The notes below the pieces were generated by a model. That model saw nothing but the letters and a program-made list of their open reading frames with translations. It searched no databases and had not been told where the DNA came from. Shown here in pieces: positions 23,541-36,900 of a stretch of DNA of 64,000 nucleotides. The DNA is from Eremophila alpestris peregrina (lineage: Eukaryota > Chordata > Aves > Passeriformes > Alaudidae), in contig WMCF01000121.1 in assembly GCA_009792885.1 (NCBI GenBank), positions 1,063,262 through 1,127,261 of the forward strand. The letters are read 5' to 3'. Made by a program: the position numbers and the translations under genes. The stretch's first letter is position 1; each line of letters begins with the position of its first letter.

Positions 23541-26500
23541 GCTTATTATTTTTAATATCCCTTGCCAAGTGCCATTCTATCTGTGCCTTAAAATCTTAAA
23601 CAATATATTTACAGGAAAGACATTTATTAAAATTCTTCATAGAATTCTTCAAAATCTTTAAGCAGACTAGGTGTAACTCAAGGAAGAAGATTCATTTGCA
23701 GCACAGATCCCTTTCAGCACAAACGCATGTCAATCTCTTTTGTAGTTTACTCAGCTATGCCTGATACCTCAGTATCAGGTAATTCAAGGCCAACACACAT
23801 TCTTTGACAAAGTGATCTGCACCACATGCTGTGCAAAGATATAAGAAAGGCTATGTAAACTTATAGGAGAAATATTTTATTAGATTTTCTCTTGTAAAAG
23901 TTGTGATGATATTCAAGCAGGAAACTATGATCTTTGCTTCTGTAAGTTCCATTGAAACACAGTTAAGATTTTGAAGGTGTGGATGAAACAATGGATACAA
24001 TAAGTCAGTTTTGTTAAATATCTAGGCCTGATTAATAATTCCTTGTTCTTGTTTATAATTGCTACCGTTAGTATCTACTTTTGTTTATTTGTTTTAATTT
24101 AATTTTTGTATTAGATTACTTCTGATTTTAAATTGCCAGTTTTTGACAAGAGCTAAGTTCAAACCTAGAGTTTTATAGCTGCAATTTATTAAGAACTGGT
24201 GCTTTAAAGATACAATATTGAAAGATTAGTTGTGAATTATGGTACAGCCTGCACATTAGAACCACCACATTGTGCAGAAAATTTACGGACAATCTGCAAG
24301 TTGAAATATTAATATCTTTGTGCTTTGGAGATTGCATTAATTATAGTAATCTAAGAGTGCAATAATTAGACTGTTTTACAGTAGCCACTAAAGTCAGTTT
24401 ATACAAGCAATTTTTCACCTGCTACAAAGCTCCATGAATATATTAATTCATCACAAACCTGTGTTTCCTGCTCAGAGCTGTGTTATTTTGAAAGGAAAGC
24501 AATAGAAGTGGTGGGCTTGACAGAATGAAGTTCTGGTGCTGCACTCAGGGATATTCGGGCACAAGATTTCATCAGAAAGCAATATACAGCTATGAATGCT
24601 AATTGGCCTTTTGTCATAGCTGGAAAATCAATCCTGTCTGCTAACACAAAAAGCTTTTGTGAGAACATGGATTTTACTGGAATGCTGCCAAACCTGGACA
24701 ATTTGTAAGCTGTAAGATGTTTCCAAAAGTCAGAAAAACTTTAGGGAGTACAAGCAGGGATGCAGCTCTGCCCTGCAGTGGTAAGCTCAAGTCAGTACCT
24801 CAGCTTTCCTGGAATGTTCTCATCTCGGGGAAAGAAAAGCAGAAAAAACCCAAAAGGAAAAATAAGAAACCTGGGATGTTATTCTTACTAGTAAACAAAA
24901 ATATTAGTTGATGCCCGATAGATTGAAAGACAACAACAAACAAGGCAGTAAAAGAATTTATTTAAGTTTTTTAGATGTTATTGTTCAAGCATGAATTTTT
25001 AGTCAAAGTATTTAATGAATTTGTTTTCAAATTCATAGAATTCAATTGTGTCTACAGAAATGTATCAAGAAAAAATATTTATCAGCAGTTATGGCAAAAG
25101 ATTGGAACAGATCAGCACTAAAATTTGCATTTATTAAATGGGATACATAATTGTGAGGACAAATACATGTCAATCAGCACAAAACAAATACATTCCTTAC
25201 ATGTGTAACTAAAACATTTTGCAATATCAAAACTGGACATTGACAAGCAGTTTTTTTTGAGATGTAAACTGATGTATTTTTTTATTAGTTGTTTTTAATT
25301 GAAGTAGTAGCATCTTCCAGTTAAGAGCTGAGCCCTCTAATTCATGGCACTGTACATTGCACCTTGGAGTGAATCTTAGAAGAATAAGACTAATGGAATT
25401 GATTTCGTTGAAAATGCAGCTTCAGGATTCCTTATTGGTTTATAATTTATAGCACATTCTGTATAACAGTACATCTTCTGTTTCTTTACTGCAGTAGCAA
25501 TATCCATGGCCTCCAGACATTACAAAAATATTTGCACATATAATTAATTATTCATAGAAATAAAAAATTTATTGCTTTCCTTCAATGGTCAAGCAACTTT
25601 CCACACTTCATAATTCCTCACAATCACAGCTTTCAATTTACATTTTTAGTACATTAATGTCCTGCTGTCCCAACAAATAGAAACTCTTTGTCTTATGGTG
25701 GCCTGATTCCTTTTTGCTCATGAGAAAAGCTTTACAGGCATATATTTGAGTAGTATGATAACCAGCTAGAAGAAAACTTAAATCAATTACTAAGGGAAAT
25801 ATAAAGCTAACAGCAAAAGGTGAATAAAAAAGAGTTACCTTAGTATAAGATCAAGGTGTCAGGAATAAAATTAATCAGAGCAACAAGATGTTTGAAGGAA
25901 ATAAAATTGTAATTGTCTATATGCCTGCACCAAGAGTGTAGGTGATACTCAGGAAGAATTGGAACTGCATGTTTGTGAGCATAAATTTGCCTTAATTAGT
26001 AGTACTGAAACTTGTGGGATTCACATTACTGCACTGTTAAAATCAATATAGATTAAATGAGCAAAAGAGAAGAAGGACAGATTTTTAATCTGAAATGTTG
26101 TACTAATTAATTCTGAGGCATTGAAAAGTCTGGAGTAAACAGTGTTGGATAACTATGCCTTCATTTTACAATACATGATAAATACCAGATAAGGTAACTA
26201 TAAAATGATACTGCTAATTTTGTAATAGACCATTGTTTCTGATATATGGGACTGTGACATTTGATATTGTGACAGTAAAAGATCACAGGAGTGAAACCCA
26301 TCTGATTAGATGTGCTATGTTTGAAATCTTAGCTACTAATAAACATAATTGATACTGAAAATATATGGACAGACTTAGAAACAAATTTGTAAAGAAGCAG
26401 GTAGTACAATAAATACCTCAAATAATTACTAAAAAATTTTACTGGATTCCCTGAGTGAAAAAGTAATTAAATAATATTTTGAAAAGTTCTTTAAACTGAA

Positions 26501-26744
26501 ATGAAAAGATCCACTGAAAAGCAGAACCAAATACCTACAACATAGCAAGTGATGGAAAAGAAAGGGAAAATTGATAGTGATGATAAAATATGAACTGTAG
26601 AAATTCATAAGTAAAACAATGAATAAATAATGAATACATGCACACACACACCACACCAGAACTGCTCTCAGTGTTAAGAGGAATAAATTCAACTGGCATC
26701 AGTATGCTTAGTCACATGTCAGCCTGAGTGCAGAAATTATAGAT
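23541..26744. other. AT-rich noncoding sequence, no gene seen
   Basis: No supported gene. The part at about 24170-24720 is less repetitive and rich in TAAT/ATTA motifs and could be a conserved noncoding element (see findings). The rest shows nothing recognisable. Confidence 0.55.
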
Positions 26745-26813
26745 CTGCAGGTTTGGAACTCTGAGATCCTTGTGAGTCCCTTTCAGCTCAGGACAGTCTT
26801 AAGATTCTACAAT
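26745..26813 (+). mobile_element. CR1 3' terminal fragment
   Basis: gatccttgtgagtccctttc, then agctcagga and agattctacaa, correspond to the last bases of a CR1 tail (gatccttgtgggtcccttcc...actcaggatattctatga). A very short 5'-truncated copy. Confidence 0.6.
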
Positions 26814-27429
26814 TTGTTAGCTAATAAGCCTTGACTTCAGTGGTTAAGGGCAAAGACAAGCAAATACCTATTTCTAGGTTCAGAAGATGGTCTAATTTCC
26901 TTTTGCAGCTCAGTCCATACTATCAAAATTTGTTCTTGTGTTTTAACTTCATCACTCACTATTTCTTACTACTGACACCCAGGTAAAACAATATGATAAT
27001 AGCATTGCATGGCTTCTGGACTCAGTTCGGCAAATTTACACACTTCTTGCCATATGAACTTGCACCTTCAAGTGCAAGAGTCTCTGGTCTTCATTAACAT
27101 GTTGACATGCCCTAAAGATTCTTTAGTGTCTGCAGAACACTGAACTGTCATGGAAGAACATACTAGCAGCAGAGGATGCAAAAGAGCTCAGCTAGTATGT
27201 CTGTATTTCACAAGCAGCTAGATGCAGTATAGATGTGGTAATGACAACACTCAATTCTGCTGCTGCTAACTCTCAAGCACGTTAAGTGACATTTATTAGT
27301 ATGTAGTATTTTTTAATTGGCACACTTAATATCAGTTTAATGTAAGTTTTGGAAGATTGTGAAAATTCTTAATACTAGTAGAAATGCTGTGTCAATATTT
27401 AGAGAACATAAATTAAACTGGGAATAGAT

Positions 27430-27545
27430 ACAGTTAATTATAGTCCTGTCAGCCTGCTATCGATCCCAAAGAAAATAATGGAGCAGCTGGTACAGGGTTT
27501 GATTAAGAAAGAATTAAGAGGAGTTAATAAAATTAATGTCAATTA
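27430..27545 (+). mobile_element. CR1-type LINE scrap, start of reverse-transcriptase domain
   Basis: From 27436 one frame reads NYSPVSLLSIPKKIMEQLVQ with no stop. It corresponds to the conserved CR1 block NYRPVSLTSVPGKIMEQIL at the start of the reverse transcriptase. Similarity fades after about 40 codons. It is in the same orientation as the CR1 piece at 28733, with a minus-strand CR1 between them. Confidence 0.65.
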
Positions 27546-27949
27546 AAATGCACTTACAAAACCTAAGCCTAATCACGCCAACTTAGTATCTCCCTTGAAT
27601 ACAACTGCAAATTTGGGGGATGCGTTCAGTCTCTGACTTTGAATAATTCCATTTTGATGCAGTGAGTTCAACAGTACAAAATCCTTTTCATGGTATATTG
27701 TATGGAATAAAGTCTGGTTAGCAGTGCATCTTGAAGGACTTGGTAAAATTACTTCTTGGCCTACCTCTAAAGCAGCAGTAATAAAATTTCTACTGGAACT
27801 TTTTTACATAATAAATATTGATTTCCTAAATTACACATAGTGATGATTGCTAATGTAAATAGAGTAACTTATAAACTGAGTTACAATATAATATATATAA
27901 AGTAAATTACTCAAGCAGAAAAATGTAGCACATGGTAGCAATATGAAGG

Positions 27950-28585
27950 GTGACGGAATGGTTCACATTGGAAGGGACATTAAAAACCAGGTGCCTCAAA
28001 CCCAAATCAAACATTTCCTTGAACACTTCCAGGGATAGGTCATCCACAATTTCTCTGTGTATCCTATTCCACTGTCTCAACCACACTCATAGTAAAGTGT
28101 TTCTTCCTAGTATTTCATGTAAACTGACTCTTTCAGATTAAAGGCATTAGCCCTTGTCCTGCCACTACATGCTTTTGTAAAAACTCACTCTGGAGCTTTC
28201 TTGTACGCCCTGTTAGTTACTGGCAGGATCCTGAAAGGTCTCTCCTGGAGCCCTCTTTTCTCCAGGCTGAACAACCATGATGCTCTCAGCCTGTCTTCGT
28301 ATGAGAAGTGCTCCAGCCCTTGCATCATATTTGTGGCCCTTCTTTAGACCCACTCAAGCAGGTCCATATCCTTCTTGTGCTGAAGACCCCAGAGCTAGGT
28401 GTAGTACCCCAGGTGAGATCTCATGAGGGAAGAACAGAGGCGCAGAATCCCCTCCCTCCACCTGCTGCCCACACAACCCAGGAGGTGATTGCCATTCATG
28501 GTTTCAAGCACACACTGATTGCTGCTGTCCTGCCTCTCAATAGAAGACATTCTCGAGACTTTCTCCTCAGTGCTGCTGTCATGAT
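27950..28585 (-). mobile_element. CR1 LINE, 3' part of ORF2 and tail
   Basis: Plus-strand landmarks in antisense order are gaatggttcacattggaagg (3' tail), ccttgaacacttccagggat, tttcttcctagtatttcatg, ctccaggctgaacaac, ctcagcctgtcttcgtatga and a ccatatccttcttgtgctg stretch. This is the same layout as the 19.4 kb and 60.2 kb copies. Stops interrupt all frames. It ends 5' near 28585. Confidence 0.92.
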
Positions 28586-28732
28586 TCTGATAAAAAAAAA
28601 AGAGACATGTTTATTAAAGTAAAATATATCGTAAATATGTGCATAATTTTTTCCTAATATTGCATAATATGCCTGTATTTTTTTTCAAGAATTGCATACT
28701 TGGAATACAATCACAGTTGGAAGAATTTATTT

Positions 28733-28870
28733 TCCCTTTGTATTGGGCACTGGTGAGGTCACACCTGCAGTCCTGTTTCACTTTTGGATCCCTCAGTACA
28801 ACAAATTAGTGTCCAGAAGCATGTCAAGGTCATCTCTTAAAGAAGCTTCTCCACCATAGGTTTCCATGAG
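28733..28870 (+). mobile_element. CR1 LINE fragment, ORF2 C-terminal part
   Basis: cactggtgaggtcacacctg and ttcacttttggatccctcag correspond to CR1 ALVRPHLEYCVQFWAPHY; here it reads YWALVRSHLQSCFTFGS. About 140 bases, with no tail. Confidence 0.75.
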
Positions 28871-31827
28871 CAAAATTCTTCTCAGGAAGAATTAAGTCAA
28901 TTTATTTATTTATTTCATATAGTGGCTTGAGCTGTGTGCTTCTGGAGAGGAAATCTGAACAAAGAAGTCACTGGACAATTATACCCTTACCCTTAAAATT
29001 TCCTGTCCCTCACATGACAGTTCAATCCAATAATATTAATAGGGTCTGGGGTCTTCTTGTTTTCCATTGTCTCTTAAATGCAACCGTAAACCTATGGAAA
29101 ATTTTCTTTTCATCATAGATGATTCTGTAACTTGAACCAGGTAAACTGAATTAATCTGAGTTTTTGCTTGAGGAACAGTTCATTAGCAAAAGAACTGTGC
29201 CATCATCACGCTCAGTTTTTCCATCTTCCTGAACTGTTCATTTACTACCTGCAACTGAATAACATTCTCTGGCCTGAAATTTTCCCCCAAGGATTTTTAC
29301 GTAAAGAAAAATACATCTTTTCAGGTGAGATTCACACAGATGGATATTTCTCTTCACCTAAGTACAAATTCTCTTTAATGTAACAATTAAAAGCTGAAAG
29401 ATAAATTTAAAAATTACCCTCCCAAAATTCCAGAACACTTGGAGGCTTTGGCCAACTAAATAGATCAGAAATGGATTTTGTCTTTATTTGACCAGCACCA
29501 GGATGACAGTCTATTGTGGCTACCATCCTACAAATCAAAATGCCAGCAGTAAAGGTTGTCTTTAGAATAATTTCTGTGATATTGTTGATTAAATGTGCAT
29601 ATGTTAGAGAATGCTTTTAATGTGACATTAAAATTGACCAACTTGGTGAGAAATTAGCACAGTGCAGAGATGAGTAGAGCAAACATCAGATAATTTCTTT
29701 CCACAGTGGAAAGAAATTGGAAATTAGGCCTAGGTTATGTTAACCATAAACTCTGGGGCGGGAGAAATTTTAAATTCTTATGGAAATTGTCCTGGTACAA
29801 CTTGCAAAGCACATCCCAGTGGCAGAAAGAAATAGCTTTTTCTTTATGTATATGAGGGACCAATGGAAATGAAAGATCAAAATTCCACTCTGTTCGAATC
29901 ATCAGTAGGAGCGCTTTCAGACTTGGGGGTGTGTTTGACTGAGGCTTATGAAGTTCACCACCCTGAATTTGTAGTTTGATTCACTGAATCTGTATATATC
30001 AAGGACATTATGAACATTATTATAATATCAGTTTTTCCTCTGTAACACAAGTAAACAAGATTATTGGTCTGAGATAAATTGTGACATGCATATATGCAAC
30101 ACAGTGAAGTTCAAAGCCAGGGGAACAAGTAGCAGTGCAAGTGCCAAATGTACAATTAACAATGCAAAACTAGAAAAAATACTACTGGATTGAGGCTTAG
30201 AATAGAGCTGTCCTCAGCAGCAGTCTTTATCATTGAGTAAGGCTTCTAAGTGTAGTGCAGCATTCCATTTAGTAATTGTGCCATTTACAGTTCTCTTATG
30301 AGTATTTTTGCATGATATTTGTTGCTGCAGTACTTCTTTGCATTACTGAGTATCTGCTTAGTGGAAAATTTTCCAGATAGCTAGGTTTGTTTGTTTTATG
30401 TATCAAATTGTTTTTGCTATCTACTTAATTTCAAGATGAAACCAAGCATTTATTTATGGACCACATGATTGTCATGAAAACAGATATTATTATTTATTTC
30501 AATTTATCCTAAAGTTAAAAAAAGAATTTCAGTGAAAATTTTCTATTTATTATGTAATTAAATCTTTACAGATTATTGTATGTATGTATCTATAATACGT
30601 TCACAACAAATATCAAAGCAAAGCTGCAGTTAATGAATCACAGCACAATAATTTTATTTGCTTTATTCAATATACACTTAAAATGAATGCATTTGTAATT
30701 GCCTATTCTTCAAACAGATTAATGTCTTCCTCTATGATCCTTCTGCTATGCAACATTCAGAATGATGCTTCGTGGATGTGCTAAGAAATTTGGCAATTTA
30801 CTATAATTTACTTTAACAGGGACAAAAATACCACACGTATCTTGTTACGTTTGCTTTATGCTGCATTTGACATTAGTCTTGTAAAAGCAAGACTTTTCAG
30901 ACTGACTTGGAGATTCTGAAAGGCCTAAAGGTTCTGAGTTCATTCTGCCTTGCAGGGCATTCAGACATGGATTCAAAATGTGCACTAAGTTTGTCAAATA
31001 TACTTTAGAAATTTTTCTGAGGGGAGGGAGATTCCTATTTATGTCCCCCTATGTTGACACATCACAGACTTCAGCTTGATACTAAGCCACATTCTTAGAT
31101 AACATAAAAGATAATGTGCTTTTGCAGACGGTGTAACAATACTGGTAAGCGTGCTGATCTGGTGAATCTACCTGTGAATATGCTATTATCTGTTTGTTTC
31201 TTCAAACATGCGAGTTTGTGCACAGCATTTTCTTGCTTAGCAAAGGAAAACTGAAGTTTCAAATCACCTGCATATTGCCTGCTCCTAAGGTCAGAGTCTA
31301 CACATGCACATTAATGTCCAGCTGTAGATTCTGAATTATAGTTATACATATGGATGAACATTTATATATACATGTAAGGGTTTAAATTGACTCCTGGCAA
31401 GTCAACTTTTCCTTAGGATAAAGTGATTTATAATTGAGCTAAAATGTAGTACTAAGGTTGCTGCTTTTTTTTTTTTTTTGTAAGACGTAGCAGAATATTC
31501 CAATAAAAATCTTAAATGTTCTGTTTCCAAGAAACTCTAGAATGCATTGTAAAATACATTATAAAGAAGGAGAATGAAAGTTACATTTCAGATAAATTTA
31601 TTTTACAGTAAGTTAAGGCAGAGCAGATGGGTTTTGAAATTATCAGTGAGACTCTTATGAGCTACAGTGTTTACTTCTGGCACTGCTTGAGGCCAGTCTA
31701 AAATGGTTTGCCAGGCTTTATTTCACTTCCTTTGAGAAACAATCTTAGGAGCAAAAATGAATGTTATATTAAGTGTCAGAGCAATGCCAAACTGATAGAA
31801 AGCCATGGCTGTTCACAATGGCATACC
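28871..31827. other. AT-rich noncoding sequence, no gene seen
   Basis: No repeat or coding frame was recognised. A T-run lies near 31465. Confidence 0.55.
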
Positions 31828-32236
31828 TTCCTCTCCTCTCCTCTCCTCTCCTCTCCTCTCCTCTCCTCTCCTCTNNNNNNNNNNNNNNNNNNNNNNNNNN
31901 NNNNNNNNNNNNNNNNNNNNNNNNNNNNNNNNNNNNNNNNNNNNNNNNNNNNNNNNNNNNNNNNNNNNNNNNNNNNNNNNNNNNNNNNNNNNNNNNNNNN
32001 NNNNNNNNNNNNNNNNNNNNNNNNNNNNNNNNNNNNNNNNNNNNNNNNNNNNNNNNNNNNNNNNNNNNNNNNNNNNNNNNNNNNNNNNNNNNNNNNNNNN
32101 NNNNNNNNNNNNNNNNNNNNNNNNNNNNNNNNNNNNNNNNNNNNNNNNNNNNNNNNNNNNNNNNNNNNNNNNNNNNNNNNNNNNNNNNNTCCTCTCCTCT
32201 CCTCTCCTCTCCTCTCCTCTCCTCTCCTCTCCTCTT
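31828..32236 (+). repeat. TCCTC pentanucleotide microsatellite interrupted by an assembly gap
   Basis: Perfect (TCCTC)n occupies about 31828-31874 and resumes in register-compatible form at 32190-32235, with 315 N between. The true array is probably continuous across the gap and its length is unknown. The strand is a pure polypyrimidine tract (polypurine on the complement), which is difficult to sequence and can form triplex DNA. Open frames that appear to cross the gap are artefacts. Confidence 0.97.
31875..32189. other. Assembly gap (315 N)
   Basis: A run of N exactly inside the TCCTC repeat; the size may be an estimate rather than measured. Confidence 1.
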
Positions 32237-33189
32237 TCCTACTGATTTTATACTGGATTAGAAAATCAAGACAAAGATGGACTTAATTGATTTACATTCT
32301 TATATCTGCTAAAATAAATGAAGAATTGCATCATTTTCCCATCAGAACAAAAGTCAATATGTCATTTTTAAAAAGAGCAACAAACCCTTCTGTATTAGTT
32401 GGATTCAAGTATTCAAGTCATACCCACAGCAGCAGAATAAAGCAGAAATGCCAGCATAAGAATAGTGCTGAGTATTTTGTTCTGCCTCCAAAAGGGAAAA
32501 AAACCCCTATATTTTAGAAAAATTCTCTTCTATCTTGTCATAGTCTTAAAGTTTGTAGTTGATGAAACAAGGCATTGCTACAGTAAATTTAACACAACTG
32601 CTCCTTCTGATATAACTTTACTTTCCTTCACCTGACTGATAACATAGCTCTAGACTGCCAGCATTTTTCCCGTCACCTGTCATTCAGACTATGCTACTGC
32701 TCTTCTTTAAGCCTCCTCCCCTCAGATGCAATGAATCACCAGGTGCACAGGTTTGACCTTACAGGGATCAGTTCAATCACATTAAATTGCTTCCAGTCAC
32801 TGATTCCATATTGACATGACCAAGGGTTGTGATACACAGATATTTCGCCTCTTGAGAAGACCTAATCCTTAAGTATTACTACTATTTCTTCTTCTGTGTT
32901 ACATTTAAGTCAGAGCACCAGAGAAATTATTGAAGTGTGATAAATTATGGCCTACAACCATAGCATTAGCAATGTTCATCATAGCAAAGAATGTTAGCTT
33001 ATTATCAATGGTTCTGCTGTTCAAGAGGTTTTTCTACAGAAAATGTAAAGATTCATTTGTTTATTTACATAACATTAGTTTCAAAATATGCATTTTTAGG
33101 ATGTAGTTAATGTGCTAGGTAAACTGTTTACTTATATTATAATGCATTAGATTTTGCAATGTTGCTACTCACTTCTACTCTCCATTCTG
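32237..33189. other. Noncoding sequence, no gene seen
   Basis: No repeat family or coding frame was recognised between the microsatellite and LTR-like copy B. Confidence 0.55.
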
Positions 33190-33905
33190 GTGTAATTGAG
33201 AAAAAGTCTACAGCTGACAAGAATAAAGCAGTAGATAGTGTCAGAATGTAAAATCCCTCTAGGCACCAACCACACAGGCCCAGGAGTCTTCAGAGATGTG
33301 AGGGCTGAATTAGAACCTTCAAAGAAACAAAAGTACATAAATGCACACGGACATAAAAGCAAGTTTAGTTTTAAATAAGTATTTTTAAGTGCCTTAGCAA
33401 ATAAGAGACTGAAATAGTTAGTAAAGAAAGGACCCAAAGCCTAATTTAAAGTTCAGTGGCATTGCCTTTTGCAAAGATAGTTAAACTCTAGACAGAATGA
33501 GAACAATGTAACCGTGCTAAAGCACTCCTAGATAGAACAGATAAAATTACATGCACAGAATTTATGTAAAAATTACGATTACTTTTGTACATCAATCTTA
33601 GTTTAGTGTAGGTTTAGCACTATTGTAGAAAATGTGTGTTTTAGCCTGATTGGCCAAAAATAGAATAAAATTCACTGCTTGGAGAATGCTAGAGAGACTC
33701 AGGGAAAATACCGATGCAGCTGTTGTTGCTTCTGCTGCGACTGCTACTGATAAGATACTCACGGAACACAGATTAAGGGTGCTGTGGCTGCTGCTTCTGC
33801 TTGAGGTGTGGGGACTTTACTGGTATGAACTCTAACAACCTTTGCCTTCTTGAGGCTGAATTAAGGACCCTTACATTTACAACTACCCAGCTTCTGTAGT
33901 CTTCA
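33190..33905 (+). mobile_element. Solo LTR-like repeat, copy B (inverted relative to copy A)
   Basis: This matches the reverse complement of 2155-2820. Shared segments include cacacaggcccaggagtc, gctgaattagaacctt, ggtttagcactattgtagaa, ttttagcctgattggccaaa and gcgactgctactgataaga, ending in acaactacccagcttct. Where copy A has AATAAA this copy reads gaattaagga, so its polyadenylation signal is mutated. It also has an insertion-like difference in the CTG-rich part. No retroviral internal sequence adjoins. The 61-codon frame inside it (33650-33835) is not a gene. Confidence 0.65.
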
Positions 33906-36900
33906 ATGAAGACGCACCAAAATCTCGACAAAATTTCCAGTGTAATCTGTACAAATGTTTTCCTGACCTAGTAGTATGCTGTAAATGTGACTGAATGAAT
34001 CCAGTCATACTTCCAAACCAAGCATCTCATTTTCCAAATGCTCCTTTATCCTTTTCTAAGGTAGTGTTATTGTGATTGACATAATCAAATAGACAAGTGT
34101 CTTCACATGAGGTAAAATGCTGATGTCATCAAGATTTTTCTCTGTAAAATTGCATTAGTTTTCCAATGACAAGGCTGTCAATATGGCCACATCCCTTTTA
34201 AATAGGCCTTTCAGTGCAAAAGGCCTTCAAATGACTTTTTAAGACACATTCACTGTGTTATAGCAAAGAAAAGTGCTCTTCATTGTGGAGGACAGCTCCT
34301 TCAGAAGAAAAAGTTTCTGTTCCTCATAACCATTTGTCTAACTCAGATCTCTGAAGTGATCTGAGAATATCACTTGTGGGCTAGTGAAAACTAATTTTAA
34401 GGAGAAAAGATAAATAAATGGCTGGTGAATCCTCAGGCAGAATAAATGCCAGAGCTTGATTGACTTTTATCCTGCATGTTAGAAGCAGTCTCTTTGTACA
34501 TACTGTTCAATTCTAATTAAAAGGAAAAACTGACATTTTCAGGAGTAAACACATATACTTAATAAGCCCTGATTATTGTTCCAGGAGTAGCAGTAGAAGA
34601 ACCAAATCCTTACCTGTGTGCTGAACTTTTTTTTTTCCAAGAAAGAATGGTGCATTTCATTATAGCAATTGCCAAATTTGCGTATGTCTGTTTTCTATCC
34701 ATTTTTTCCTTCTGTCCTTCCATAGTATGACTTTGCTAGCATGCCTATCACCACCATAAAGACCTTTGTTAATGTTATCTAATTACAATTTTAAACACTG
34801 ATATGATTTTTGTTCCACTTCTGTGAAGATTGCATTCTGCTATGCATTCAGCTAATTTTACTTCTCTTGTTGCCTTCTTATGGAAATGTTCTTCCTCATT
34901 TTCTCCAGCATGAATGCCTCAGCAGTACCCCTACTGAGCAATGCAAACATCCTGAAGTGAATCTGTCTTATTTCTACATTCCTTTGCCTTCATCTTTGGT
35001 GCAGAACTCACCTCCTGCTTATGCAGCTCTTGTAATTTCAGTTTCTTAACAGTGATGTTATATTCTCATAACTCCTAAAACAGTTTATAATGAAACCCAG
35101 TCTCATCTTCTAATGTTGAATTACTTCTTAGTTTTCCTTACAATATTCAACCACCTTCAGGAGGTCAAGCCTCCACATGTATAATAGATGAAGCCCTTAT
35201 CCAACCTCAAACAATCTAACAAACCTTCCTAAGTATCCACATACCATATGCCTTATTTCTAATAATTCTCTGATTATTGCAGTGTCTGTTCATTTAAAAA
35301 AAAACAAATGAACAAACAAATTGATTACTGTTTGACCTTTAGTCCAATTGCTTTTGCTCTTTGAAAGTCTTCTAATCAGAGTTGTTTCAGCCTAAAATGC
35401 CATAAAGTAATTTCATTTTTATGGTTGAAAAATTATGAAAACAGTTGATCCAATCAGAATCTCTTAGAAATCTGCAGGCACTTTGTTATTTGAGGTCTGA
35501 GATAATTTTTTGTCAGGCATTGAAATAGAGACTTAGCTGTTCACCCTCACTCAATCTATTAATTAGAACATGATAGGCAAGTAGAAGGAAGATAATTAAA
35601 CAGAAATATCAAAGACACTCCAAAATACAGAGAAAGTGGTATGAAGTTAAAAAAAAATTAACACAGTAGTAGCTGGCATGCAGAAGTAATTTTGTGGGAC
35701 ATTTACATAGACCCTGCTACTGTATTACAGAAAAATTATAAAAAACCCCTTTGAATTAAAGATTTGTAGATGCAAAACAAAAGAAGAAACTTGAAAAATA
35801 AAAGTTTTCCATTCAACAGAGGATGTGCTGGAACATGTGGTATGGAATCAATGCAGGAAGAGGGAGAGAGATGTTTCAAACAAAGCCTGACTCTTGACAA
35901 GGAGCAGAACAAATACACGTGACAGGCAAGCACAGAATGCAGAGATCAAGATTAAGAATAATTAGGTAGCTGCAGATTCAACAAAAGAAGTTTGGTGTAT
36001 GTGATCAGGAAAGCTTGTAACAAATAATGGAAAGCATGGATCCAAATAAATGGATTTGTTCATGCTCATCCCAACTTTCTTGTGTAGACCTGAATAAGGA
36101 ATTGAGGGACTGATTATTCTGTTTTTCTAAACTGAAATCTTTACTATTATCTAGTAGAAGTAATAGGTATCTGTAAACAGCTATAAAGGTATCTTTGACT
36201 TTTCAATTCTATTAAATATAATAAAAACATTTCCCTAAGTATTTACTAATTTGTAATCTCCAAAACACATTTCTTCCATTGCTTCATTTTACTGTGTACA
36301 TTTTCATCCTTTATTTCCTTTCAATACTTCGTGAAGAAATAAATTACTGGTTAGAAAAAATTCTACCTAATATACAGTAAAATTACTTTTTTTTTTCCAG
36401 AACAATTTTAAATAGTGTTTTGAAGTAATGGCTACTTTCTGGTAGTAAAAAATGGGAATAGAATAATGTGAATAGGAACCTGGAACTCATTTACATATCT
36501 TAGATTTGTAATACATATATTTATACATATTTTAGTTTAGCTGTTGCCCAAAGTAATTAAGTATTCTAAACCACTATACAAAGCTATTTTTCAGTAGAAC
36601 TATTTCAGCCTGGGCATGTGCTCAGCCTGGTCAGTCTGTTGTCAGTAAAACTCTCCCAGCAAACAAAAATTCAACTCAAGTTAAGTATGAAAAAAAAGGG
36701 ACTGCCTTTACTGATACAACACTTCCTTATGCAAGTATGACAAAAAATTACCATTATAAAATAGTTGTCCTTTCATATGTAATTGTCTCAGGTTTGTTTC
36801 AGGCATTCTAGTGAGTTATAGTGAGAAATTTCACACACAGCACACACTCAGCTGGTACTGAAGCTTTCTTTTTGAATGGTCTAAATGTTCTATGTTTACA

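Noticed and set aside
31708..32286. 192-codon open frame across the TCCTC repeat
   Set aside because: Most of it is N and the rest is Pro-Leu-Leu-Ser-Ser repetition from the microsatellite; an artefact.
2155..33905. Idea that the two LTR-like copies are the ends of one provirus
   Set aside because: They are in opposite orientation, 31 kb apart, with unrelated sequence and other repeats between; a provirus has direct LTRs about 5-10 kb apart.
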